Assembly (NCBI GenBank): GCA_025200525.1
Contig: CM045758.1
Location: 193,724,463-193,788,462 of the forward strand
Origin: Camellia lanceoleosa
Taxonomy: Eukaryota > Streptophyta > Magnoliopsida > Ericales > Theaceae
DNA: 64,000 nt
Direction of reading: 5' to 3'
In this document: positions 1 to 13,200 of the stretch, piece by piece
Layout: every line of letters begins with the position of its first letter
How positions within the stretch are numbered: the stretch's first letter is position 1
Made by a program: the position numbers and the translations under genes
The notes under the pieces: model-generated
What the model was told of the DNA's origin: nothing
Seen by the model: the letters and a program-made list of their open reading frames with translations, nothing else
Databases searched by the model: none

Positions 1-3000
1 AAATTTTGATTATAAAATTTGTTACCCATACATACGTATTATAAATCATACAATCCATAACCTAAAAATGATTTATATTTACGAAAATTATTAAAATTAT
101 ATAATTAATTATTATAAATTATTATTATATATATAAATTATATTATTTCAATGTTTGATTGGTGTGTGGGTGTGTGTGTGTGTGTGCCATGGGTCGAGTG
201 AATAAAGATAAACGCCATTTGAAATGGCATTTTCTAAAATAAATAAAAAAATTATATGCACAAAGAAAAGCACTATTGTGAATAGCTTTAGAAAAATTTT
301 TTTAATTAAAATCGCTATTTCAAATAGCGATTTCACTATTCATCAAATTTTGACCTCCAAACAGTAAAAGCACAAATTAAAATGGCCTTTTAGCTTAGTT
401 TGGAAATTTCGTCAGAAGTTGGCCTAATTTGAAAAATACAATATAAAAAAGGCTTATTTTGGGAAAAGCCTCAGTATGTCACCTAGCAAGCTCATCTACT
501 TGGCAAGACAATATATGATATATATATGAAATATTTAATCACCACCACATAAGTTCAAATCCATTTTGAGAATTACAATTCAAAAACATTATCTAACCCA
601 AAACCCTACAAAATTCACTTCTAATATAGTTACATTCATTACAATTTCCCATGAAGCATTTAAACCATAAGACCAAAATAAAAATTCAGTGAATCGTGAA
701 AAATCCCTAAATCAAAATCACCACAAAAAAAGCTTCTAATTTCAATCTTAGTAAGAAAGCAAGAACATAGAATTCACTAAATTACCAAATATGAGTTTCA
801 CACGTACAAGTCCATTCAAACAAAATTAAAAATCCTAAAAAGTCAAAACAAAACTTTTGCTAAACATTGAACAATGCTTCAACACAAACGAATCTGACAA
901 TATGACCCCACAATCAACAAATTTGAGATTTCAATGTGACAGTGAAAATCTCATAACCCTAAATATAGATCTATGAGACGAAGAGAGAGAAAGAGCAATA
1001 ACTATAACAACACCAATATAAAACAAATATTCATATAACAAATCAAACTGTGTAATAGCACCGTAAATCAACCGAATATCAATGGAAAAAGAAATTTACT
1101 CATTGAAATTTGTTGAGATCAAATAATCGTGGTACAAAAATGATGAATGATTGCTTCAGATCAGCAAATGGTGGATCCAAATCTATGAATGGTGGCTCCA
1201 AATTGGTGATCAGTGACTCAAGATTAGCGACGAACTTTGGAGACCCTCATCTCATCACAACAATGTCAAAGAAGTGAGGGTTGTGGAATCAAGTAATCGA
1301 CAAATATTGATATTTAGTCAGGGTTAATTTGGTACTTTAATGAGTTAGTTCAAACTTTGGCTTAGTTTCTCAATTTATATCTCACTCCCTTCTGTGGAAT
1401 TGAATAGTCCATCATCTGAAAGATACTATGTCCGAATAAATTGTTATTCCGTACCTCAATTTTTTAACCAAACATTAGATTAACAATTTTATTAGACTAT
1501 TAGTCCACTCCCAAATACATATCCATTCAAACAAATATGGCCTCAAAGTACTGAAACCCTAACTGAAGTAATTGGTAATCAAGTACCAACTTGGGCTAGA
1601 TCACCCAGAGTGCACCGACCTTCCTTCTCCACATCTTCCTTACCCTCCAATGTGCTCCTTCCATGCTCATGGTTTCGTGCCTAGAATCATTAGAAAATTA
1701 TTAGAAGTCCCCTCATTCCATGTATGATCTTCCAACCATAGTTAGGAGCGCCAGTCGATCACAAAGAGCCATTAAATTTAGTATTTGGTTTGATGTTGAG
1801 CAATAAATTATGCCACATGCCTCCTTACCGATTGGGAACGTGTTCATGTAGTTAGGTTAAATACTCAAACATCTTTGTACATAATTATACCTCCCACATG
1901 GACACTGTTTAGACTGTTTGCAAAAAATGCACATGAATAACATGCATTACTTATGACTCAGATCAACCTTTGTTATCTAGTTCCCATCTAAAAAATAAAC
2001 AAGAAGTCTTTGTTTTCTAGTTATAGGTATATGCGTGATCAATCCTAGACATACAAACACCGACAATTGAAAAAAAAAAAATAGAGAACTCACTTGAATG
2101 AGGGTATTCTATGCACCAAACTTTTCTCCTGTATGGCTAATTAATCCTATAACAAGCGTATTAGATGGGAAAAAGAAAAAGAAAAATGTTTTGAACAGAT
2201 GAAATACAATTAGCTTTGTTGACTGTACTATTCATGAACATAGATTTTCTTGCCCGTCAAAAATGAAAAAATTGATTACTGAGAAAACTAGACATTTCAA
2301 ACCTACAACAGTTCAATGTGTTTGAATATGGACCTTGGACTGGATTAAGGTAGAGTGCACTCTGATCTGGCCTTTGATGTTCATTCATTTATTTTTAATT
2401 ATAAGCTTTTAAAATATATTATTTTAATATAATATACATATATATATATATATATATATTGTTGGGGAAGGAGACAAATTACAATTGATTTTAGCAACTC
2501 TCCCAGTCACCGACAAAGACAACTTTAATGAGTAATTTCACATTATAATAATAGAGGTGCATTAATTTTAGTTATATTTTTTTATTTGTTCAAGTAATTA
2601 TATATAAATTAATAAATCTTACAATTCTTTCTACTAATTAATGTATTAAGCAATAATAAAAAATTTAAAATTAAAACAAACCTTTTTTTCATAATATGAT
2701 TGATACCGGTAGTAATAAAAAATCGGAAAAATTACAAAAAAAAAAAAAAAACCATCAAGATTTGAGTTTCATAACAAAATAAAATTTGAGTTTTTAATTT
2801 TTTTAATTTAAACCCTAATTCTTTTTACTTATTTTCAATTTAAACCATTTGTCTAAATAAAGATTGTCAAAAAATATATATATTAATCAATAAACTCAAT
2901 AAAAATGAATTTTTAGACATTTTCAAGACTCTCATATTGAGTTTAATAATTAAAATATTTTTTTAATAATATTATTTAATGAAAATAGACATATGGTTTA

Positions 3001-3230
3001 AATTGAAAAAAATTAAAATATTAGAATTTTAACTGACAAAATTAAAAATTTATTTTGGTATAATGTTAAAAAAAAAATTTGGGTAACTTTTCCTAAAAGT
3101 TTATATAAGATTTCATAGTTTTTATTACATTTTTATTAAAAAATATTAAAAATTCTAAAAATTTTATTAAATTTTTTACTTAAATATGAGATATTTGGTT
3201 AAAAAACTCTCACATGAGATTTAATAAAAA
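1..3230. other. AT-rich intergenic stretch upstream of NAPRT
   Basis: No conserved ORF. It contains a (GT)n run near 165-186, a palindromic ATCGCTATTTCAAATAGCGAT at 310-330 and a (TA)n run near 2440. None of these supports a gene. Confidence 0.5.
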
Positions 3231-3233
3231 GGG

Positions 3234-3370
3234 TAATGTTAGGAATATTAAATTTTTTACTAAATAAATGACCAAATATCTCATGTGAGGTCTATAATTT
3301 TATAGACTCTATACTAATATATGAAATATTTAGTTATTTATTTAGTAAAAAAATTAAGACTTATAACATT
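3234..3370. mobile_element. Foldback or MITE-like inverted repeat
   Basis: About 55 bases from TAATGTTAGGAATATTAAAT pair with the complement of the right end (AATGTTATAAGTCTTAATTT), including TTTTTTACTAAATAAAT in both arms. No ORF or clear target duplication. Confidence 0.6.
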
Positions 3371-3954
3371 TTCCTAATAAATTTTTTTTTAGTGTCTAGC
3401 ATTAGACTTTTATTTGCTCTTATCTTTTGCACTATGTTTAGGAACCTAAGAGAAAAAAGAAAAGAAATAATTACTTAAGATATAAGAGAAAAGGAAAGAA
3501 AAGAAGTGACTGTGATTTCTCTCCTTCCTATTTGGATAAGTAAGAGATAAAATAAAAGAAATAATTATAATTTATCTCCTTTTTATTTGATTAGATTTCA
3601 TAAGAAAAAATAAAAGAAACTGTTTTATGTTATATTATCAAAATAACTTCTAAGTCAATCAATCATTTTATTTCTTTTATTTTTATAAAGACAAAATTGA
3701 TATTATAAAAATATAAGAATATATAAGTTTCTTTTCTCTTTCAATCGCTCCACTTTTAAAAAGATTAAAAATAAATTTATTTCTCTCTAATTGAATTATC
3801 CAAACAAATAAAAAAATACATATCTTTCAATTTCTTCTTGTTTTTCCTCTCCAAATCGCTCATTCCAATAGTGTTGTAGTTGTACTCCATGCCACACCAC
3901 AAACCAAATTTTCTTCAATTTTCAGTGTGTCGTGTTCATATTTCTATATCACAG

Positions 3955-4100
3955 TCTCTCTTGTAGAATCGATTCTCGTCCCGCTTCGCACGTCGTACTA
4001 TCAGCGTTTCACAGACCTCCGCTCTCTCTCTTGTAGAATCAATTCTCGCCCCGCTTCGCACGTCTTACCATCAGCGTTTCACAAACGTCTGCTCTCTCTC
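3955..4100 (+). repeat. 70-bp tandem duplication in the presumed NAPRT 5' leader
   Basis: Two near-identical units with a 70-base period (TTGTAGAATC recurs at 3961 and 4031) differ at only a few positions and are followed by a CT run and TATATATA. They lie just upstream of the NAPRT start, in what is probably promoter or 5' leader. Confidence 0.8.
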
Positions 4101-4119
4101 TCTCTCTATATATATTTAT

Positions 4120-4154
4120 ATGTTATGAGTGTGTGTATAGATGGATATCTGTGA
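4120..4154 (+). promoter_or_regulatory. Candidate upstream ORFs in the NAPRT leader
   Basis: Two short ATG-initiated frames precede the main start. One at 4120 is ATG-TTA-TGA. One at 4125 encodes nine residues and stops at 4154, 69 bases before ATG 4224. They matter only if transcription starts upstream of 4120, which the sequence does not prove. Confidence 0.35.
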
Positions 4155-4223
4155 CAAAGAAGAAGAATAAGAGATTGCAGAGTGAGAATACAGAACCCTA
4201 GAATTTCAAATTCGAGGCAAACT

Positions 4224-7200
4224 ATGGAGGCAAATGGTCCCAAGGAAGAAGATAACCAGCGGCAGGTTATTCCTGGACCGACCAATCCGATGGTGACGCC
4301 TCTGCTATCAGATCTCTATCAGTTCACTATGGCTTATGCTTACTGGAAAGCTGGCAAGAACAACGAACGAGCCGTGTTAGTTCTTTTCTTCTTCTTTTTT
4401 TCCCTACGCAAATTTGCTTCTATACTCTCTCTGTCAATCCTTATTATTCGTTTTGATATAGTTGTCAAATATCAATAACATTAATTGAGGGTTTTGTTTG
4501 TTGTGGACAAATTTAATTGGTCTAGACCCTTTCCTGTAGTTAAATTTTTATTGAAAAATTACAATTTGTGGTGACTAAGAGAGGAGAGGAGATTGATTTC
4601 TTGCACATACAGAGATGAAAAACACAAGGAAGGATGCATGTGAGAGAATTGAGAGTCTAAGGATCATGGCTATGTTCAATTAATGCAAGTATGTTATATG
4701 ATAGAAAATATCTTGCTTTTAAATTTTTTGACTCATCTACACATATTTGTTAGGAAAATGATATTGTTCCAGAACTTGTATACAGAATCTTCCATCAGAA
4801 TGATGTGTTGGTAACATTTTTATAATTAAAATTGATCTTGATGGGTTATTTGTTTCAAAATGATAGTCCCACAATTTAGTCACGCCATTCTGTATAAATT
4901 TAGGTAAACTATCTATACTTAATTCCTATCAAGTTCTATTGAAAATAGTAAAATCATGGTTAAAAATAAATTTTTGTGACAATTTTTTGCATATGTCGCT
5001 AAAAATTAACATTCAGTGACTTTTTCACACTTTTTATAAGTTGTCGCTAAAACTTATAATTAGTGACGTTTTATGTGTTGAATTTTTCAAACTGCCTTTG
5101 AAGGTTAAAATTAATAACTTTTTGAAATTGTCACTAAAATTTATAATTAGTGACATTTTTATGATAATTTTAAATCAGAAGTTGAAAATTAACAATTAGT
5201 GACATTTTTAGTAGTGATTGATAAAAAATACCATTAATTCTCATAGGACCTATTGGACAATAAGGCCTCGTTTGGCAAGAGGCTAAAATAGCCAATTAGT
5301 CAAAAGTTACCTTTTAGCCAAAAAGCCAACAACTCATACCAAAAGTCAAAGATTCCTTTTCTCTACTTTTTGCACGTCGTTTCGTAATTAGCCAAAAAGT
5401 TGGCCCAAACATACAGGTTTTTCTTACCAACCTTTTTAGCCAATTAGCCAAAAAGTTACTAAATTAGCCTGTTCCCAAACGAGGCCTAAGTCCACCTATT
5501 AGACCTACACACAAGTCTCCCTAAATGTTTTGAATTTTTTTTTTCTTGTGTACAAACTCTATTTATTAACATTGGGAAGTTGGTGTTACATCAACGCATG
5601 CTTCACCCGTGGAAATCATATTTGATGCTACTTCTATAACCCGTGGAAATCATATTTGATGCTACTTCTATAATTGTACATTGGTTTCACGTTGCTTTTA
5701 GGAAGTGAGAGCTTTTAGAACAGGTTTAGCAAGGGAGCTTCTATTTGCACATCCCTCATCCTCTTTTTACACACACTAAATAAAAATTATTTTTATTTTA
5801 ATTTTATTTTTAAGTGAAATTACTATTTTGGACATAAAATAAACACATTCGGAAGTTGATTGTCGAAAAATTGAAAACATTCGAACTCAACTTCCGAACA
5901 AGTTATTTAGTTTCGAAATCAACTTCCAACCAATTGTTTATTTTCGAAATCAACTTCCAACCAATAAAAGATGTGTAAAGAGGGAAGGTGTGTGCAAATA
6001 GAAGCTCCCGTTTAGCAAACTTGATCATGTACTCATTACTCACGTAGTTATTAAATAGATGAGCCTTGACCATGACTAGAGGTATTGTTGAATATGAAGT
6101 TATATATGCACATTTGTTGCACCGTATGACTTTAAATGATCAAGCAGCTTGTGTAGAGGTCCAACAATGACTATAGATAGATGATTTCTGGAAACCCTTG
6201 CTGAAAATCAACTTTATGAATTAGAATTAGTTGTTTGATTTTTGGCTGCCAGTAGCCATTGAAATTTAAAGGGTGTTGCGTAAGTGTCTATCCAAAAGTA
6301 CTGGGAAAACAAATCAATTTTTTATTTGACATTACATACACCTATGCTATGGGTGATCAAGCAAGAGAACTTTGACCATCGAATTGGAGAAATTATGAGG
6401 ATATGAATACAGGAACCTGCCTCCCCCCAACAATTAATAAGTTAATTACTTAATGAAAAAGGCATCCTCCCTCAGAACTTGCGACATTTTCTCTACTGGA
6501 TTGTTCACCATTTCTATAGCCCCCTGCAACAGATTGTCCCATGATAGCTACCAATCCATGGGCAACTTGTGTTTTCTGGAAAGAGAACAATAGAGAAACC
6601 TGCTCTCTTATGCATTCTTTCAAACTTCTAAACTTATTATGAAAAATATTATTGACTACAAGCATATCCATTCAGTTTAATGTTCCCCCCCCAAAAAGCT
6701 CTAAACTAGGGAGACAGAGAATGGGGGCTGGTGATTTTGGTCATCTCCGGATCCTATGCGACTCTATATTACATTAGTTAGGCAATTTGAATTGAATAGC
6801 ATGGGTCTTGCAGTAAATTGTCATACTGTTAGTCTAAATTTGTGCAAGTGGAATTTACTGTTTGCCTCGTGACATGGTGAATAATTTTCTTTATCTCCAG
6901 TTCTTTATTTTCATAAGATGTGTGGAGCTCCAGTTTCAGTCATTTTCTATTATGGATGATATGTATATGTAGGTTGGTTTTTAAAAGTGCAGGTGTGGTA
7001 TGGATTTTGTGTTCATTTCTTGCTGGACAACATTTAGTGAAACCTTCAATGCAAAAGCAACTATGTCAGCACTTGGGTTTCATTTTTAAAGGAAATCAAA
7101 ATTTGTTATTGAATGTAAATTTGGGTTTTTCCATGTCATGCAACTGCCTTTTGCATTTTGGGCAATGAATCTGAGATAAAGTTAAACTGGCACGATGTTA

Positions 7201-10200
7201 TTCCTACTTAAAAATTTTAAACAGTATTCTTTCCTATATATACTATAATAAGCCCTTAGAGTTTTACTTGGTAATCTTTGTCCATTTTGAAGGGGTATCC
7301 TGTTAGTTTTTCCCGTCATTTTTTAATCTAACCCTGTTCTTTCCATGCTATGAAGCTATCCTCTTTGGGGCTATATCCTTTTGGATACTTCTAATAAACC
7401 CATAATTTCTAATGTTCAATATGTTCCAGGTTCGATTTATATCTTCGAAGAACCCTTTTGGCGGTGAATATACAATTTTTGCTGGTCTTGAAGAGTGCAT
7501 AAGGTTCATTGCTAATTTTAAATTTAAAGAGGAGGAAATTGCTTTTATCCGGGCATCCTTGCCTAAAACATGTGAGGTAAAGTAATTTCATTAGTAACTA
7601 GTAATAAACTAGTGGTCATATACTTATGTTTGTTCTTCTTTGGTATCTATGGGTAAATAGTAAAAGCCTTTCAAGTTTTCTTTTCACATTTAATTTGTCT
7701 TTCAAAGGGAATTTTCAGTATAACTGACAACCCAGTTTAGAAAGATTTTTAATTTTTCAAAATATATAGGTGAAATGGGCTGAGTTACACAATCCCTTTA
7801 ACACGCAAAAATATTTACATTTTTATGATGTCTCAGCGATTTGTGCACAGTAAAGCTTTGCTGTGGAACATGGGAAACTGGACATTGCTGTAAACGATAT
7901 TTAGGGCATATATACAGTTGAAAGTAGCAACCTAAAAGTAACTGCAATCTAATAATATGTGATGTCTAAACAATAAGCTAACACTTGAGAGAATTTTAAA
8001 CAGTGATTCTTGCACAATGCTAATGGGTGTGGTTGTTGACCTGTCTTAATACATTCTTGTATTAGTCTGACGAGTTTGGAAACATTGTCATTTTGAGAAT
8101 TATGCATACTCTAGAGTGAGCGAGATGCAGAATTATGAATACAAGAAGAAATCAAATATAAGGCCTTGTTTGGTTTGTCTCTTGAGACAATTTTTTAAAA
8201 AAGTTCAAAATTTTGTTTGGTTGAAAATGTTTTTAAAAAAAAATCCAAAATCACTTTTTCTCTCTGTACATCAATCAATCACTTTTTCTCTCTCCTCTCT
8301 CATTCTCTCACATCCTACACATCAATCAATCACTTTTTCTCTCATACACATCTATTCAACTACAAAAAAAATAAAATAAAAAAATAAATCATTCCAAACT
8401 CCAAAACTATTTTCAAAACATACAACCAAACAAATTTTTAAATTTTGTAAACTCTTTCCAAAAATTATTTTTCAAAATTGTTTCACAAATACAAACCAAA
8501 CATGGCCTAAGTTTTCCTATATGCTAACTATTTCGTCCAGTTGCATTCTCACCAATCAGACACCTGTTTACTAAAATTATCCTATGCTAGAAAATGTGTT
8601 TTTTCTGCTGGTACTTTAAAACAATTTATGAGATATTATGCTGCTGTTCATACTTTATGAATCCATGACTTGTAGTTCTAATCTACCTGTATAAGTGTTT
8701 TGCTAATCAGTGCTGATTGATGAACTATAGGATGGCTTCTATGATTATCTTAGAGGAATTGATTGTTCTGATGTTGAAGTATATGCTGTTTTGGAGGGTT
8801 CTGTCGTTTTCCCGAAGGTACCTCTCATGAGAGTTGAAGGGCCAATTGCTGTGAGTTCCTATTCACTTCTCCTTTCTACGTGATGATTGTTGGAGAATTG
8901 TTGTTATGCTCTGATGAATGAATACCTACAAAGCTTTCTCTTTGTTCAATGTTAAACTTAGAAACCATTTTAAATGTTGCTAATATTCTTCATCATCATC
9001 ATGATACATCTTATGACCTTTTTGTTCTGTTCTTTCAGGTGGTTCAACTGCTGGAAACTCCATTTTTGAATCTTATAAATTATGCATCACTAGTTACCAC
9101 AAATGCTGCAAGGCATCGTTCTGTTGCTGGAAAGTCAAAAATTCTACTTGAGTTTGGGCTTCGAGCGAGGTTGTTGAGGTCCCTCTTTGATTTGAATAAC
9201 TTATCAGTGTATTCATTTTCAATATATTCTGTACCTTTTTTTTCACATTTAGGGGCCCGATGGTGGAATAGGGGCATCAAAGTACAGTTATCTTGGAGGA
9301 TTTGATGCAACAAGGTGATTCCTGTTTGAATATTAAATTATCACTTCAAAGCTGTGGTTAAGAATCTTATTCATTTGGGATTTCATATCACTTGTGTTGG
9401 ATGCTGTTTACTTTATTGGTTAGAAATTAATTTCTAAAACGACCTTTCCGGGTTGATCTTTATCTAGATTAATTAATTATTATTTTTTTAATTGAGTGTG
9501 GCTTTAAATCAATTTCGCTTTATTTGTGAATTTGGGATTGATTTAGATTCTGAATCTACTCAAAATTTGGAATATATGGTTAATAGGCAGGATTATTCCA
9601 CCTACCTGCCTACTTACAATGGACTGAATTAAGGGTGAAATGCTACCACCTTCTTTTTAGTCAAGGTAATGCTTGCCTTTGGCACCTAGGCAGCGCCAGA
9701 GTAGAGGCTCATAGAATGCACATTTAAAATATATAAAAGAAAAAAGAAATGGATTTTCTTTTCAGATAAATGGGCCACTGTTATTTATTTATTTATTTAA
9801 AATAATAATAATAATGCATAATAGTCCAATGCAATGGTTTGAAACATCAAATAAAGTGGCCAACTTATTTTGACATGTAATATTTGTTTATCAACAAAAA
9901 AAAAAAAAAAAAAATTTGACATGTAATAAATTTATAAAAATATAAATTTTTATCAGCATGCCCATGTCTATGCTACTTAGGCTAACACCATAACTTGTGA
10001 CCATTCTTTCAGTTATAATTAATTAAATAATTTAACATTGATCTGCAAGGCCATACAACTTAAGCTATTGTTGGTTCTCCTCCTTAATGTTTTGTGCATG
10101 TGTTTTGCTACCAGTTTTTGCTTCAAATGTAACTCTAGGGGTGTGTGTGTGTTTTTTCAATTGGTCGCCTGTTTAATTTTACCATTGTCGTGTTGATAGA

Positions 10201-13200
10201 GGCAAACCCTTCCTGCTCCTTAAATCAAGATTTGTTGTGGTATCTTTCATTATGCATAGCTTTGTAAATTTTTGTCCCTTGGAAAACTTTCACTACTGAT
10301 CTCCTAACTTAGCACTGTAGCGTATGTTTTAATGTCTTAAAACCCAACCGGTGTGCATTGCCCTTTGTGAGTGATTTTGGGATGACTAAACCTTATAATC
10401 CTTCTTATTGTTTTCCATCAACTGCTTGATCAAAGTAGATTTCAGTGTGGCTCATTTTACTTTTTGGGTTGTGTTGACAGCAATGTTGAAGCTGGGAGGT
10501 TATTTGGAATACCAGTCCGTGGAACACATTCCCATGCATTTGTTAGCTCATTCATGGTAGGTGTATAGCTTGCAAGAAATTTTCATACAAAAGCTTGACA
10601 TTTATTAGGCGTATCTTATAAACAAATGCTTTATCCTAGACAGACACTGGCCAAATGTGTCATTCAACCCACTGGATATTATATTTTCAACAATTCAGGA
10701 AAAGGAAAGAGGAACACCATTTTCTGTCTTTGTTGTTCTATTAGGGTTCATACTCCCTGTCACATGAGTTTAATTAATCCAGTGATCTGCAGAGCCCTGA
10801 TGAGATCATGGAGAAATCACTTCAAACTCGTGATGGTTCAAGTACTTGTGAGGATTTTGTTAGTCTGGTGCAGACATGGTTAAGCAAAATAAAGGTGCCC
10901 TGGCTTTTACCCAATTGCTTTATCAATTTCTTCTTTCATCTTAGATTCACTAACACATGGTTTATCCAGCAATTGTTCTCGTTATTCTTAAATATCTGTG
11001 TAATACTTCATCTGTAGCTATTAGCTAAACACAAAAGCAAGAATTCAAAAAGCGGTGTTACGTAACGGTTGCGGTGGTAAGCATTACCCGTTACACCCGC
11101 TTTTGCGATGTGACGGAAATTTATAACGGCCATTTCAATGTTACATAACGGGCATAGCGATACCATTACGGCTCATTACACACCATTACAATATTTTAAA
11201 TAGTTTTCTTTCCACAAAAAAAAAAAAAAAAATCTTATAAAAAAAGAATAAATACTCAAGTGATCCAAATCCAAAGAAAAATTTTTATATGAATTTTTTT
11301 TCTTCATAATTTATTTTTTAATTTTTATTTTATTACATTTGCATGTAAAATAAAAAATATATAAACAGTGATTGTATTTATTTTTATAATCATTTCGTTT
11401 AATATTTAATTATAATTTTTTTTTATTTTATTACTATAATGTGTCGTCTAAAAAATATCTTTAAAAAAAAAATTAGCAACTCAAAAATAATTTTTGTTTA
11501 TGGCACAATTTTTATTTTTATAATCATTTTATTTAATACTTAATTGTAAATAATTTTATTTAGTTAGCTGTAAAGTGTTGTCTAAAAAAATGTCTTTTAA
11601 AAAAAAAATCATTAGCTCAAAAATATTTTTTGTTTATGGCACAATTTTTTTTTATAATCATTTCATTTAATAATTGTAAATATTTTTTATTCAGTTAATT
11701 CAGGTGTTGGTCAAAAATAATTTTATAGACATTTAAAATCAATTTTGTCATTAACTATTGAAATAAAATGTAAAAAGCTCATTTTATAGTAATTTAAAAA
11801 TATGAGATATATTAGATCATACTTAAAAACTAACAAAAATTGATTAAAATCTATTTTAAACCTTAATAAATGTGATTTTGAAGAAAAAAATGTATATTGG
11901 TAAGTTTTTTTCAAATTGTGCAAAAAATTAAAAAATTCACTATTCCGTTATCAATCGTTACATACCTTTACACACCTGAATCAAGAACTCGCCACCGCAA
12001 CCATTACCATGACCGCAACCGCTTTTCGAAACCTTGGGCAAAAGTAAATATGATTTGAGCTACTGTGTGTTTTTGAGCTCAAGTGGCTTTCACTTTATGA
12101 TATTTCCATTTGTCACTTCTCATTCTGTTCTGGATTACTTTTCTGCTTTTGTGACTAACTTTGCAGATAACCATTTAGTTGAGCTGGCACACTATGCAAG
12201 ACATGTAATAAAGAGTGCAATAATTTTTTATGTGCAATGCAAACTATGATAATGCAAACAGTAATTTTGAACCCATGCACTGGAACACTGAGAATGTCCA
12301 TGCTTGCCTTAGAACTAAAATGAAAATTCTTATCTTGTATGATAATACATTGGTATAAGTTCATGTGATTCTAGTTTGTTAAAAGACCAGACAAATTTGG
12401 TGCTAGATAGTATGAATGCCAAAGTTGCATATTCATGCAAGGCAACCTTGAGTTCTGTAATTCTATTTTCTAACAAAGTGTTTCTTATTCCAATTGACCA
12501 TTTTCTTGGGCATTGGAATTATTCATGAATGTAAGTGACTCTTCATATATATATATATATATAAATATATTCTAAGATATCCACCCATGGGTATTTCCAC
12601 ACCACATATTCATTCCAATTCTGAAAAGTTCCACATTGCCACATACACGGCCATGCCTGTGAAAGATTTCCTTAGGATGTTCTCTAAGGTTTGGAACTGC
12701 ATACTAAGGCTTAAGACATAGAAGAACAGAAAAGAATTGATTTGTGAATGATCTTGGCAATCACCCTTCTTTGAAAGTCTAGTAGCGCAGTTTTTCTTTC
12801 TTGCTAATTAATTTATTTTGTCAATATATCATCTACAGATGTCAGACTCTTCAAAATTTGTGAAATACCCATGTTAGACAGTTGACACTTGGGTAAGGGT
12901 ATGAGATATGTGTATGATATACTTAGTTGGACATGCACCCAATATATATGTACAAGTAGTCAAGTTTAGTATATAATTAAGAGTAAAACGTCCATTTTAT
13001 ACATAAAATGCTTTATTTAGTTTGTAAACATCATTTTACCCTTAAATATAAAAGTATTTAAGAAATATGAAATCTAGCTGTGTTCTGGTGTCCTTGACAT
13101 GAGAATTGGATAAATCTGACATATAGACACATAACCTCATCTAACACCTGCCCAAGACCATGTAAACATATAAATAGCCACTGCTTTGCTTTCATGTGAT

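Noticed and set aside
310..330. Perfect short palindrome as a possible terminator or small RNA
   Set aside because: An isolated short palindrome in AT-rich plant DNA with no transcript context; a chance or MITE relic is more likely.
3927..4154. 75-codon ORF before NAPRT
   Set aside because: It starts at a non-ATG codon and spans the 70-bp duplication; only its final short ATG frame is plausible as a uORF.
6450..6671. Minus-strand ORF of 73 codons in NAPRT intron 1
   Set aside because: No recognisable family, no supporting context, and it lies within an intron of a clear gene.
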